Shown in pieces: positions 21,376 to 33,100 of a stretch of DNA of 64,000 nt. Numbering within the stretch: position 1 is the first letter of the stretch; each line of letters starts with the position of its first letter. The translations under genes and the position numbers were made by a program. The stretch is from Dictyophora rubrovolvata (lineage: Eukaryota > Basidiomycota > Agaricomycetes > Phallales > Phallaceae): assembly GCA_029959195.1 (NCBI GenBank), contig CP114119.1, forward strand, positions 248,001 through 312,000, in the 5' to 3' direction. Below the pieces are notes generated by a model that made no database searches, was not told where the DNA came from, and saw nothing but the letters and a program-made list of their open reading frames with translations.

Positions 21376-22561
21376 TCATTGGAACCGAGCCCAGGCGGGG
21401 AACATCTTCTCAGGTTCTCTTACCCAATCGACCCACTGCTCAACATCCCGACGTGCTTTCTCACCCTGACTCTCCACATATGTCAATGATAGCAAAAGAG
21501 CTTTGAAACCCCATTGCCTAAACCTTTTCTTATCACCCAGAAGCCCCGACACTTTCCTCAAAAGCACATAATGGCACCTGGCCGAATCGGATTCGATGCC
21601 TTCCCTTGTGATCAATACCAACGTTCTGATCAGACTGTCTAGGAGCAGCTTTGTGTATTTACGACCCAGCGCATAAGATAGATCGGGCCTCGTCAGCGCG
21701 CCGTACAGTAGCTCGCACTTACGGGAGATGACATGTTCTTGGGTGCGGTGACGGTCTTGATCAGAAGTTGGTGATGTATTTATTATGCAATAATCGCATT
21801 GACATTTAAATTTGTATCTTTGTTGGAGGTCGGATTGGCGGTCAGCGCGCGGCTTGCAGACATCTACATATGCGACGGTCAGTTCCTCGCCCGCACGGAT
21901 TGGACGGACGGCTTGTACAGAAAAAGTAAAAAGAAGAGAATTCCAGGAGTGTTGAAGATTAGGACCACAGCTTTGAAGAATGTGTGTTATTAAAATAGGT
22001 GTGAAATGAAACAACTTAAGTACCTATGATTCAAGCGTGAAAGCTCGAGAAAAACACCACCGTAAGACTCTTTTCCTCCCTTCAACTCGATTATAAACGC
22101 ATTTGTGGCCACAATGCCATCTAATTTGGATCTATCATCACCATGTACATTCGCAAAGTTGTCCAACTAGTCCCAATCCTCTCGATTCATTGATTTTTCG
22201 GCATACTCCTCGAGCAACATGGTGGCATCGCCATACACCATAGCGGGGCATATCAGGACCGGTCGTTCAACTACAACAATTTCACCGAGGGAAATGTCTC
22301 TAGTTGCAATCACGCCTTTGCCTTTTCCTGGAATGTCGCGGATTGCATATGCCGGAGGTCTTTTTAGAGGCGGCAACAGGGCAGGGAGCAGCGAAGGGAG
22401 CATTTTGTGTACTATATTGTATGCTGCGACGACGATGGTTTTCATATTACCGTTGTAATCAACGTAAGGAAGATTTTTGAAAATAATGTGTTGGAGTTAT
22501 ATATAGTGTCCCACTCTTTTTACTGGTCGGGCAGGAGACCTTCAAGTGCGTTGACGTTCAT
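21376..22561 (-). pseudogene. SET-domain copy D, disrupted and most diverged
   Basis: Exon 2 (21970-21376) is fully open and ends FPAWARFQ. The intron 22023-21971 (53 bp) has the family position, again splitting NHS|CGPN. Exon 1 keeps PAYAIRDIPGKGKGVIATRD and GEIVVVERPVLICP but has an in-frame TAG directly after NREDWD (about 22166). Further upstream, the stretch matching DIIFGGPNPQHI is degenerate with stops and a frame change. Divergence is highest among the five copies (for example CKPRADRQSDLQQRYKFKCQ). The most likely reading is a decaying paralogue. Expression of a C-terminal product is possible but unsupported. Confidence 0.75.
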
Positions 22562-23222
22562 AATCTCTGAACTTGAGACATCGTCCGTAAAAACCATTTT
22601 AACGCGAGTTGTCTGATTGTTCGACATGAACTATGTTGGAGGGGAGTTGTTTAAATGAAAAATAACGTAAAAGATAAAAAAAAAGCAAGTGCAGAAGATT
22701 CAGGCTTACTATTAGCAAAAAGACGCGCGAAACTATAGCTTCAAAGATGTAAGACGATGAGGTAATATGTTCAGAAAGAAGAGCGAAATCACCCAAAGTG
22801 AAAACATCTACGACGAAATAATATAACCATCTTTTGAAGAAATTGAAGTCTCAAGTGGGTGTGTAGCTTTGAGCACATTAGTTATAGAGTATATTGTCCC
22901 AGCAAAGAGATAATTCAGCGGGCAATGATTAATGCATTAATGAGCTTTACTGACTCGGAGTGATTGTGGATGACAGAACCTCGAGAGCACACAGACGTCC
23001 ACAGTACGTCACAACATTTGATTCTCGGCATGGATGCCGGCAGGCTTTTGATGCTCAGCTCTGTTGCCGATCACGGTAGTAGCGACATCGAACGCGTAGC
23101 CACGCCGCTTCGCGTTGAAAGAACGTGCCCGTTTACAATACTATATCATTTCAACACAGTCTCTCGCCCTCGAACATAATATTCAATGTTAGATTCTGCA
23201 CACATGACACGCTGATGCAACT
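22562..23222. repeat. Partial copy of the duplicated intergenic unit, then 3' flank of SET E
   Basis: About 22790-23090 matches the tracts seen at 18330-18943 and 24800-25200 (agataattcagcgggcaatgattaatg, ttctcggcatggatgccgg, ctcagctctgttgcc). It then switches near 23090 to the 3'-flank sequence that also follows copies A and B. The switch marks another duplication breakpoint. No ABHD11 coding remnant remains here. Confidence 0.65.
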
Positions 23223-24461
23223 TCATTGGTATCGTCCCCACTCAGGAAACTTCTTTACAGGGTCTCTTACCCAGTCAATCCACTGCTCAACCTCGCTGCG
23301 TGCCTCTTCACCGCCAATCTCAACCAATTTCACAGAAGATAGTATAGCCTTAAAACCCCACTCTTTGAACTTTTTTTTATCACCCAAAACCCCCGACGAC
23401 TTCATCATACACATGTAAAAAACGGGAGCGGCGATGGATTCAATACCTTCATTCGTGATGGATACCAGCCTACCGATGAAGCCGTTCAAAAACATTTCAG
23501 TCTCTTGACGACCCACGTGACGAGGTATTGCAATTCCAGGCCTGACGAGGTGGTTATATAAAAATTCAAAGTAGTGGGATGTGTCATCCGGCCTCAAGGT
23601 TGCGCGAGTTCGATCGGAGGCTGGTGATGATTTTGTACAGTATGGACATTTGCAGTTGAATTTGTAGGTGTTTTGGAGAGTAGATCGGCGGTCGGCGCAA
23701 GGCAGGAATATGTCTACGTATGAGACAGTTAGTTCTTGACCTGCACGGATTGGGCGGACGGCTTGAACGGAGAAGGTGAAGAGGTGAGGATCCCAAATGC
23801 CTCTGAGGTTAGGACCACAGCTGAGAATAATAATCGGACAATGAATTAATGACACTTTGAGTAGATATAAGATAAATGGTGCAGAATACCTGTGATTCAA
23901 ACGCGAAAGTTCGAGAAAAACAACACTATAAGTCTCTTTTCCTTTCCGCAAGTCGATTCCAAACGCGTTCGTGAATCTAATTCCGTCGAATTCGGAGATG
24001 GTATCTTTCACATTCACCAGATTCCTAAATTTGATCCAATCTTCCTCATCCATCGATTGCTTTGCGTAAATTTGGAAGCGCATGAGAGAGTCCAGGTCAA
24101 CCATTAAACGAGGGGATAGAAGAATCGGACGTTCGATTATGACAATTTCGCCGAGGGCAATATCTCGAGTTGCAATTATGCCTTTTCCTTTTCTTGGAAT
24201 GTCGCACATTGCATATGCTGGAGAGCTTTGTAAGGGCGGTAATAAGGTAGGAAGCAGCGAAGGGAGCGTCTTGTGTACTACATTGTACACCGCGCTAACG
24301 ATAACTTTTCTGTTGTTATTGTGATCGAGGTAAGGGATATCCGTAAACACGATGTGTTGGGGATTAGGCCCCCCGAATATGATGTCCAACTCTTCTTGGT
24401 GTCCAGGTGGGAGACTTTGTTTCAGACGGTTCAGATCATCGATTGCTTTATTGATGGGCAT
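23223..24461 (-). CDS. SET-domain protein, copy E
   Basis: Exons 24461-23890 and 23820-23223 with a 69-bp intron give 389 aa. The intron happens to keep an open frame, so an unspliced 412-aa reading also exists, but splicing restores the conserved NHSCGPN motif. Domain order is N-terminus (PGHQEELDIIFGGPNPQHIV), SET-N (GKGIIATRDIALGEIVIIER), insert, NHSCGPN, VRPIRAGQELTVSYVDI, post-SET Cys cluster (FNCKCPYCTKSSP), and helical tail to FPEWGRYQ. It has CDIPRKGKG where the others have RDIPGKGKG. It is divergent from the intact ABHD11 gene, sharing about 0.9 kb of upstream sequence. Confidence 0.87.
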   Translation of the reverse strand: MPINKAIDDLNRLKQSLPPGHQEELDIIFGGPNPQHIVFTDIPYLDHNNNRKVIVSAVYNVVHKTLPSLLPTLLPPLQSSPAYAMCDIPRKGKGIIATRDIALGEIVIIERPILLSPRLMVDLDSLMRFQIYAKQSMDEEDWIKFRNLVNVKDTISEFDGIRFTNAFGIDLRKGKETYSVVFLELSRLNHRYSAPFILYLLKVSLIHCPIIILSCGPNLRGIWDPHLFTFSVQAVRPIRAGQELTVSYVDIFLPCADRRSTLQNTYKFNCKCPYCTKSSPASDRTRATLRPDDTSHYFEFLYNHLVRPGIAIPRHVGRQETEMFLNGFIGRLVSITNEGIESIAAPVFYMCMMKSSGVLGDKKKFKEWGFKAILSSVKLVEIGGEEARSEVEQWIDWVRDPVKKFPEWGRYQ

Positions 24462-25376
24462 GGCCTAGGTTGAAGGCGGGACTGCAAAAGAAAAAGAAAG
24501 AAAAAAGAAAAAGTCAAGTGGCTATGTAGACGCCCTCCGCCGCCTTGTCTACATATATGAAAAGAAAGCTCACGTGAAACTCCACACAAACGTGAAACAC
24601 ATAAAGACTTGATAAAGACAAATGTCCATATCACGCCCAACGGAGGGTGCAGGTTATTTTCACCTGATACAGCAAAACCTGAGATTGCCCAATCACAACA
24701 ATCCGCTTGATGCCGCTTAGAATTTGACGACGGCGATTGACTGAATAGAAGACTGAATTGAAGGTGGATTATGTGAAAACAACCTGCCCCCCCCCCAGTT
24801 GGGCGTGTAGAACATCGCGTTCGATGTCCCAGTCTTTTATTTCTTCGATGTGGGCGTTCTTCTTCACTGTAATGTCACCGGTGGCTGATAGTACCTCAGC
24901 ATGAATATTTGCAAGGCACTAGAGGCGATAGCATCTTTGACGAAATAATGTCCTCCGAAGAAATTGAGCTCTTAGTTTGGGCAAAAACACACACCAAGTG
25001 AATGCGTACCCTTAGGCATCAGTCCAATGTCGTATTGCCCCAGCATAAAGATAACCCAGCGCGCAATTATTAATGAGCTTTATTGAGTGGTGGTGCAGAA
25101 CAGACGTTCACAGGACGGCACAATAAGATTCTCGGCATAGATGCCGGCAGGCCTTTGACACTCAGCTCGGTTACCACATGTTTACCGTTCCCTTGCCGTT
25201 TCCCGAGACTGTCACCGTCGTCATATTATTTCACTCCAGATGAATTGAATTCTTTTATTCTCTCAGGTCGCAAGCTCCGTCCGTGTATTTACACAACAAA
25301 ATCATATATTGACGACTCCACGCCAAAAAACCTAGTGCTCAGTAATTACGTAATCCTTTTTTTTTGACTTACCCGA
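24462..25376. promoter_or_regulatory. Shared upstream region of SET copy E and ABHD11 copy 2
   Basis: A 915-bp spacer between divergent start codons. It is largely homologous to 18186-18943. It includes an A-rich tract just upstream of the SET ATG, a run of ten C at about 24786, and a T-rich stretch just before the ABHD11 ATG. Specific factor sites could not be assigned. Confidence 0.5.
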
Positions 25377-26727
25377 ATGATTCATTCAGCTACCCAGCTG
25401 ACTTGCTTGGTACAAAAGCGTAACATTCCACTGAAACAACTCCTATATCCAAGGAGAAATCGTCATGAGATCAGATCTATATCACATAGCACAGCCCCGG
25501 TCGAGCTGCACTACGAGAAAACTGAACCTTCAGGAAGAAACTCTTCTGTTGGACCTTTGTTGATCTGTCATGGACTATTGTAAGTGAAAGCGAACGGTTT
25601 CTTCAAGAAGCTTCCTTAATGGATAATTCTCAATCAAACAGCGGTTCTAAACAAAACTGGAGATCGTTATCAAAAACGTTTGCGTCTCGTCTCGGCTGTC
25701 CAGTCTACGCTCTTGTTCGTCTCTTTTTGAATTTAATAAACTCGTTTTAATCATCTGCATCTACAAAAGGATCTTAGAAGCCACGGAACATCACCCCATG
25801 CATCACCAATGACCTATTCCGCCATGGCAGGCGATATTGTCCACTTCTGCCAAACTCATGATCTATCCAGCATATCCCTCCTCGGACACTCGATGTAAAT
25901 TTCAGTGCATTATTTTCTTATAATTTGAATTGGACTACTTATTTTCAGGGGTGGTAAAGCAGCCATGTCCGTTGCCCTCAGTCAGGGCTTACCTCAGAAT
26001 CTTTTATCGAAACTAATTGTTGTGGATATCGCTCCCGCGAGAGGTGCACTTTCGTCGGAATTTAGAGACTACACATACGCTATGAGTCGGATTGAGCATG
26101 GTCAAATCAAGAGCCGTAAGGAAGCTGATGAAATTCTGGCTGAGACTGAACCCGTAAGTTCTTCCTGTTTATGAGCTCACCAGGGCCGCGAGTCCTAATA
26201 ATGGTTCGCTAACCATTCATAAACAGGATACCTCAATAAGGGCTTTTCTTCTGACTAATATCACTTTTAATCGAGATACCGGCTTTGTTAGATTTAGAAT
26301 TCCTATTGATTTTATCAAGGATTCTTTGGAGGACGTGGGGGATTTTCCTTACGATACCCAAGGAGACCATCGATGGAATGGTCGAACACTAGTCATTAAA
26401 GGGGAGAAAAGCAAGTTAGTATATATTTTTAAAGCTGTTATAATTTCAATTCTAAAATTACAGCCATAGATATCTCAATAAACATAACATACCTCTCGTA
26501 CAGCACTTCTTTCCTAATTCTGAAATGAAATTGTTAGATGCGGGCCATTGGGGTAAATGATTATTTCGAAGTGATTGCCCTTGATCGCTGATTAACTACG
26601 TTTATTTGTCAATAGTTCATTCCGAGAGGTGAGATAATTCCCCTCACTGTATTGCCTTCATGGATAATTTTTGTCTTGCAGACCTCATGAATTCGTCGAA
26701 CTAGTCACCAGTTTCATTAGAAATTGA
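25377..26727 (+). CDS. ABHD11/Imo32-type alpha/beta hydrolase, copy 2
   Basis: A complete multi-exon gene. ATG at 25377 opens a basic, hydroxylated N-terminus (MIHSATQLTCLVQKRNIPLK, LLYPRRNRHEIRSISHST) that looks like a mitochondrial presequence, as expected for this family. Then come VELHYEKTEPSGRN, PLLICHGL|FGSKQNWRSLSKTFASRL, YAL|DLRSHGTSPHASPMTYSAMA, ISLLGHSM|GGKAAMSVALS with the nucleophile Ser, LIVVDIAPARGALSSEF, TGFVRFRIPIDFIKDSLED, GDFPYDTQGDHRWNGRTLVI, HRYLNKHNIPLVQHFFPN, and MKLLDAGHW|VHSE|RPHEFV with the catalytic His. The stop is at 26725-26727. Two very short exons surround VHSER. The family hydrolyses or edits mitochondrial acyl substrates; the exact substrate is not known here. 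It is divergent from SET copy E. Confidence 0.85.
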
Positions 26728-27624
26728 ATTCAATGCATCTTTCGTCCTCTGGATTAAACAACTCCGACTTCGTAACGAATATGGACTTCTTAGTGTAGAT
26801 GCTTCTCCCTCCAATCTATCAAACTTTTGGTAGATATGATATTGAAAAGGTTTACGGAAATAGATGCGGTTTTCTCAACACGGTTGTATTCTCATTGTCC
26901 CTATAAGAGAGAGAGTGTGTGTATAATTCTAATATGTCTCTACGGTGAAACTTTTACTTCCTGTTCGTTACCTTTTCTCGTTCTTCTGTTCCTCTTGTTC
27001 GCCGTCCTGTTCGCCGTCCCTTTAAGTAACGGCATAATCCACAAGGCGAAAGCTCTCACTCCATAGCTTATTGAATGATGCGGTCCTTCAAGTCTATCCG
27101 GCAAAAGCGGTTATGATCTGTCAAATCTGTCAATAACCTAACGTTAAGTACTCTTAGACTCGGGCGGTTTACCGTACCAATGAATTCTTTTTGTTCTTGC
27201 TAGTGGTATTAAGATAATTGTGTAAATATGATAATTTGAGGTGACATGTTATGTCTAGTGAATATCATGAAAGAGAAAAAGTTTATTTCAAATATACATA
27301 CATAGCCCTTCGCCACGTGTGACGTAGCCAGGCACCTCCTGGACACGAAAGCCAATTTCGGAATGTAACCTTGCACGTAAAAGTGAATGCCCGGTTAATA
27401 GCATTCTACTTAGTGAATTACACCCCTAAGCGAGACACATAATTAATTAATACAATAATACGTAATAATTGTAGGCTTTAAATCAATGGAGCTACGTGCT
27501 ACAGTTGGAAAGAGAACAGAAAATTAATTCAAAGCAATTTCAAAGCGATTTCAGAGCGATTTCAGAGCGATTTCAAAGCAAATACGGTCAAGTCAAAGCA
27601 CCGAGTTTGAGTCTGTGGGATGCA
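26728..27624. other. Gene-free stretch with an 11-bp tandem repeat
   Basis: No gene is supported. A duplicated cctgttcgccgtc element lies near 27000, and five 11-bp units sit at 27530-27584. Confidence 0.5.
27530..27584. repeat. Five-unit 11-bp tandem repeat
   Basis: Units caaagcaattt, caaagcgattt, cagagcgattt, cagagcgattt and caaagcaaata run head to tail. The repeat lies just downstream of the stop codon of the acidic-protein gene (minus strand, stop at 27625). Confidence 0.85.
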
Positions 27625-29011
27625 TCACAACTCTTTTATAAAGTCGGGTGGGTAGGCAGTGTATGGCCGAGGAGCCTCTAATACCCGTTCGTGCGTAGGA
27701 GGTACTATGCGTACCGAGTCTTTTGCAGATCCAGAAAGGGTTTTGAACGAACAGTCGCTAGTATCTTCATCGCTGTCATGCTCAGATTCATCTTCACTGC
27801 TCCCGTCTTCCTCTTCACTTCCATCCTCCTCGTCTTCGTCATCCTCATAATCTTCTCCATCCTCATCCTCATCTTCCTCATCATCTTCACTTTCTTCATC
27901 TGCCTCGCTGAACTCCACATCCTCGTCACCTTCAAGTTCGTACCCATTGAGATCATCATCCGGGACTGCATCAAGCTCGACCATTGCAATCGAGTCAAGC
28001 CACTCGCGAACACGCATTTTTGACCTTGCGAGACCAAGGCATGAAAGGCACATTGGTCGTTGTAGTAAATGTCGGGGAACAGGCCAACGAAATTGCGGTG
28101 GCGGAATTGAGAACTGCGGAACAGCATTGCCATAAAGGCCTAAAATGAGATGAATATCTTAGATTCTGTTTTTTTTTTGGATAGGATGAAACGGAGCGAA
28201 AGACCTTGATTGAGGTGGTTCCACAGTTGAGTCGGGCCGACGTAGTTAAGCGGGTTTATGGCCATGGTATGGCGGTGCAACTGAATAGCACGTAAATAAT
28301 TTGAGAGATCTTGTTGTGAGGTTCGTCCGCGAGCCATCGCAATATCTAATCTTGCTGCTTGAACCATAATCTCCGTTTCTAAGATTGTCAATCGATCTTC
28401 TCTCGACATGAAAGGCCACGGACTCGGACGCATCGGATAAACGTTCTGCGGTGCCAGAGGAGAATAGGAATGCGAAGGTTGCGGCAAGTCCGCGATATTG
28501 AATGATGGTATACATTCTTCTTTGATTGGGAACGCGTAGCTGTTTGTATTTCTTAAAACGTCTTCACTAACGGGCTGCTGGTGTTGGTACACGTAAGACG
28601 GATCGGCTTGATGCATCGCTGGCGCAAACGTGTTATAATGGAAATTGTTATTTTGTAGGACGGGCCGGAACTGGTAAAAAATATATATATTAAAGAACTT
28701 GGAGACCGCAGCAGAAATTCTCGGCTTACCTGTCTGTGATCCTTTCCGAGAGTGTTACACATTGCTGGAGCACCGGGTATGGGATAGCCGGGGAAAAATT
28801 CGTTCTGCGAGGGCGTCGTAACCTGTTGTTGCGCGCCTTCTAAGCCGCCAGTACCGAGGGGGTATCCAGAATTTACTGTCTGTTCATGAGGATAGGGTTC
28901 CTGATTCTTCGCTGGAGCAAGATAGCTGATATCCATCGAATCGTCAATGTATCTTGGTGTAGACTGGCGAGAGGTTATTGTTTCCAAAGGAGAGGGGATA
29001 TCGCAAGTCAT
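27625..29011 (-). CDS. Unrecognised protein with acidic C-terminal tract
   Basis: Three exons on the minus strand. ATG at 29011 opens MTCDIPSPLETITSRQSTPR and a Pro/Gln/Tyr-rich region to KDHRQ. A 60-70 nt intron joins FRPVLQNNNFHYNTFAPAMH and a conserved-looking block, FMSREDRLTILETEIMVQAA, RLDIAMARGRTSQQDLSNYL and HTMAINPLNYVGPTQLWNHL. A second intron joins LYGNAVPQFSIPPPQFRWP, CLSCLGLARSKMRVREWLDS, then about 60 residues almost entirely D/E/S, ending VLEAPRPYTAYPPDFIKEL. No catalytic motif is seen. The long acidic tract and lack of signal or membrane segments suggest a nuclear or chaperone-like partner, which is only inference. An upstream in-frame ATG at 29131 could extend the N-terminus. 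Confidence 0.6.
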
Positions 29012-30113
29012 GATTTGCAACGAGGGTAGTGTAGTGGGCTGGTAAGAGGGAAAACCTGAGGAGGGAGAGACGAAGTGAGGATGAAAGGCCTTTTTATAAA
29101 GAAAAGGGGGTACAGAAGAAGGATTGCACAATCACGTCGGATTGTGGCGGATTTTTTTTGGTAGCGGGGTGAAAACTTGCGAGACGTGGAATGTGCAGAG
29201 GTATTTAAATCACCAGTCAAACTTAATTAAACGCGATGCCCGGCACGGCGAGGGCGCGTAATTGGTACAGAAAATGTAAGATTGACTCTGGCCAGATTTG
29301 AATAAATATGCCGATGACACGTGATATTTATTTTTTCTGGCTCAAAAAGTTTACACGTTGGTAGATAAGACACACGATTCAAAGCGAACAACCGCACCAC
29401 GACTGTCTGGCCACGCAGCTGACTAGAACAATGGAGGACACAGTGTACAAAAACGTGTCAGCAGTGCGTCGGGCCGTTCTGTTGTTCATCCGAATTGAGT
29501 TATCTATTCCCCCCGATAAGGCTTGGTCCTTACCTTTGTCGCCATGTCACATAGCCCTGCAACCGCTTTGGTGATGTGTCCACACTGGCCTTGATAGGGT
29601 TTGATGACAAAAATGATAATCACCTGGCCGCAATGGACCTCAAAGCTCATTCTGTATCGCCTGCGGGGTATCATGCCCGGAAGCGGAAAGCAAGAGATCT
29701 TATATACACTGTTAGGAGTTGTTGAAGAAGAAAGGAAGCCAGCCCCTAGCTATCATTTATTCCTGAAATTGAATGTGTTCTGGTTGTGAAATGAAACATC
29801 AGCAAAAGAATGACGAGGAACAATAAAAAGCACGTGTATCATATATTCGTGTCCACAGAGTCCACAGACATATGAGTCCGTGTCCACAGATCGATCGAGC
29901 CCAATGACTGGCAGGTCCATAAAGTGTGGACACAAAAAACCAGCTGGCGCAGGGATCGCCGGAACCAATTTATTGTAAATACTGATGAGCGCTGTTTTGG
30001 CCAGACTTCGGTCATCGGCAAATCTCAATGGGACAGTTGAGCGGCAATGTCAGCTGGTCTATAAAAAGAAGGCAGAAAAATTACACGAATTGGACATAAA
30101 AAAAATTAGAATC
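29012..30113. other. Gene-free stretch
   Basis: No supported gene. A minus-strand open frame near 29753-30028 lacks an ATG and any recognisable domain. Part of this region is the promoter of the acidic-protein gene, and the end is the 3' flank of the kinase gene. Confidence 0.5.
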
Positions 30114-33100
30114 TCATATCTCTGGCTGTACAATCATAAAACTGTTTTCAACTTCCATAGCATTGATATCTTTTGAGCGTACCCTTCCCATCTCGACGTC
30201 TACATCGACTGGTTGAGTAACGTCGAACCTTGTACTAAGGATCAAAAAAGGGGGATTATCAAGTAATTCAGATTTAAGCACATACCTCCACTCATCTTGT
30301 ATCTTCTCGCACACGGCTTTGAAAGACGACAAAGATCCTTTCTCTGGTATAAATGTGATAATAGTTGTGAAACCGGACTGTTGCAGAGGAAATAATTTAT
30401 AACCACTCGTATTTCTCGATGAATTTTCCGAAGTATTAGATCGTCTATGAGGCTGGAATTCAACTCTGAATTTAATGTAGTTTCGGGAAATAAGACCAGT
30501 TTTCTCTGTATAGGACAAGATATTTAAAGAAATGCAGAACGAGAGCTAAACGAACCTATTCCGAAATTCGCTTTGCATTTGAGAACGTTCCAATTAAATA
30601 GATCCTCCGAGACAATAATTTTCAGCGTTCCCAGCAATCTTTTAACCTCGTCTTTTGACGTCACGCAATTGAGAAAAGAGTGGATTCTATAAACGGGATG
30701 CTTCAAATTGAAAAGGTTTGAGAACCATCCTCGAAATTCTTGCACGATGGGCGTTAACAGAGGAGTGGACGAGGTCGGAGAGCCATCAGACTGAAGACGA
30801 TAGCTAGGAGCTTCTGAAGTCGTCACAGCAGATATCCAGCTGTTATCCATATCCGGAACTGCGCGAATCATGTCAGCATGTTGACATCCGACATTCGAAT
30901 TCAAAAAAAAGTACCCACACTTGAGCCTTCTCATCAAACTCCTGTCATTTCGACTTCGTTTTGAATCTTCGTTCGTAGAGCACCTGTCAGGCATAGACCC
31001 CCGTCCGAACAAATTAGGAACTTTTCTTCCAAACTCGTTGGCAAAAACTTTGATAGGGACGTTTTCCTTCTCAGTGATCGACGCGGTTTCCTTCTGTTTA
31101 GGTTTTGAAGATAGAGCAGAACCTTTGCTGATAGAAATGTCAGAAACATCGTTTTCAGCCAAATCATCTTTGCGCTTGTATTCGGCGTCCTGGAGACAGA
31201 GAGTATTCATCCGTTTCACCAGCTCCTCCATTTCTAGTTGAGCCTTAGGGTGACGCAGGCGGGGAACTTTTATAGGCAGGAAAGGTTCGTCAACAAAAGC
31301 CTCACGAGGCGGTGATGTTCGAAGCTGACATGCCCTTTGATCTGAAACTCGCTTAGATATGTTTGATTTCTGTTGAGAAGAACGATGGCTGGATGCGTCA
31401 GCCACATAGTTAACGTCATATGAATCGACAGCCGCGACTCGTTGACGAAGCTTCGGACGAGATTCGTCGTGGTTGTCAACTGTCGAACCTTGCTTTGTGT
31501 CCCTGTTGACATCGGCGGAGACTTCGTCTTCCACATCCTGGGTTTGAGGAACGACTTGTGGATCGCGAACCTTTTTCGAAACAAGTGTGACTTCAGAAGA
31601 GGTACCTTTCGATTCGGCTGGAATATCTCTAGTTCTATCGGTTTTCCTCATGCGTTTATTGACTACTAATACTGGAAGGCGTGATTGAATAATAGTAGGT
31701 GGAGATTGACGGGGAGGCGACGATCTAGTTCGGGTATGACTGTGTCGTTGAGGGTATTGACGTAAGCTAGAAGGTATTGCGGGCGATGATAAAGTATGAA
31801 GTGTAAAAATCCGAGTACGAGAAGGATGATACGGACGTAAATCTGTCGCTGGTCCGAAGGGATCGCTGTCGTCAAAAGTCTCTTTGCGCCTTTCGCGGAA
31901 TTTCAGAAGTAGAGTGTAGAAAGCCTTAGCACGAGTTGGTTTAGCTGAGAGTAAAGCTTTCCGGATGGCGTCCCCTGTAGCATGTTTTCCATAGATGACA
32001 CGAAGACTAACAAAGATATCAGGATCTATGTCTTTGTCGGATTCAAAGGTAATCTGAAGTTTGGAAGGAGACGGAGGGGGGATGTAGTAAATTCCTGGTG
32101 TATCATGTTTAAAGAAGGAATGCTCCAAAATACCCGCCATCTATGGCAAGAAATTAGTATATGCACGCCTTTTTACCCTGTCTGCGTACAGAAATTCTTT
32201 GGCTAGGATTCACCACAAGCATCTTGCGAATAAGATCTGCCGCATCTGCATGAACACGACTTGGGATCTCAAAGTGTCCACATCTAACTTTACTCAAAAG
32301 CCGAGGGACGTCGGGATCGTCGAAAGGAAGCCTTCCAACAAGCAAAGCATACAAAACAACGCCGACACTCCAGACATCAGCCTTTTCACCATTATACGGT
32401 TCACCGCGAATGACTTCAGGACTTGCATAATGTGGTGACCCGCAACTGGTTTCCAGCTGGGCGTAGGGTGTTTGGAAAGTTGCCATTCCCCAGTCGGCGA
32501 TTTTGACATAGTAGCTGTTAGATCCATGAATTAAGATATTTTCAGGCTTCAAGTCTCTATGAGCTATTGAGAAAGTATGACAGTACGAGAGACCATAAAT
32601 GAGTTGCTTGAAATATATCAATGCTTGTGCATGAGGCAGACATCCGCGTTCCACGATGAGGTCGAAAAGTTCACCCCCTTCGACCCATTCCAGTATCAGA
32701 TAACTAGAAAGAAGATTAGGGTCAGAAATTTTATTGTGATCCGAAGATACTTACAGATTTCCTTTACCTTCCCAGACATCGTACAAGCGCATAATGTTCG
32801 GATGCTCCATGAGTTTCATTAGCACAATCTCACGTTCTACACTAGTTCGATGCTTTTCAACTTTCTTCGACGAAGAGCTCAAGAGATTGTATGGAAGAAT
32901 TTTCACAGCAGCAAGCATTCCAGTGGATCTGTGTCTCGCTATTTTGACGCGTCCTGTTCCGATGAGCACACTGAAGCCAGTAAACCGTGGATAAACGTTA
33001 CCGCTAGCTCCTTTCCCAATTGTCTCTCCTAGAATCCATGGACCAACGAATTTTGGATCACTGGGATAGTCAAATGCGTCCACGCTGCTAGCTGCGGCTT

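Noticed and set aside
24781-24800. Poly-C run as a structural element
   Set aside because: A single run of ten C without partner G-tracts or repeats; no support for a functional structure.
27659-27850. Plus-strand Ser-rich open frame opposite the acidic tract
   Set aside because: It is the antisense of a D/E-rich coding region on the minus strand; codons for D/E read backwards give S/L/F runs.
29753-30028. Minus-strand frame with CGLCGHE as a zinc-binding motif
   Set aside because: No ATG, no splice partner and only one Cys pair; likely chance.
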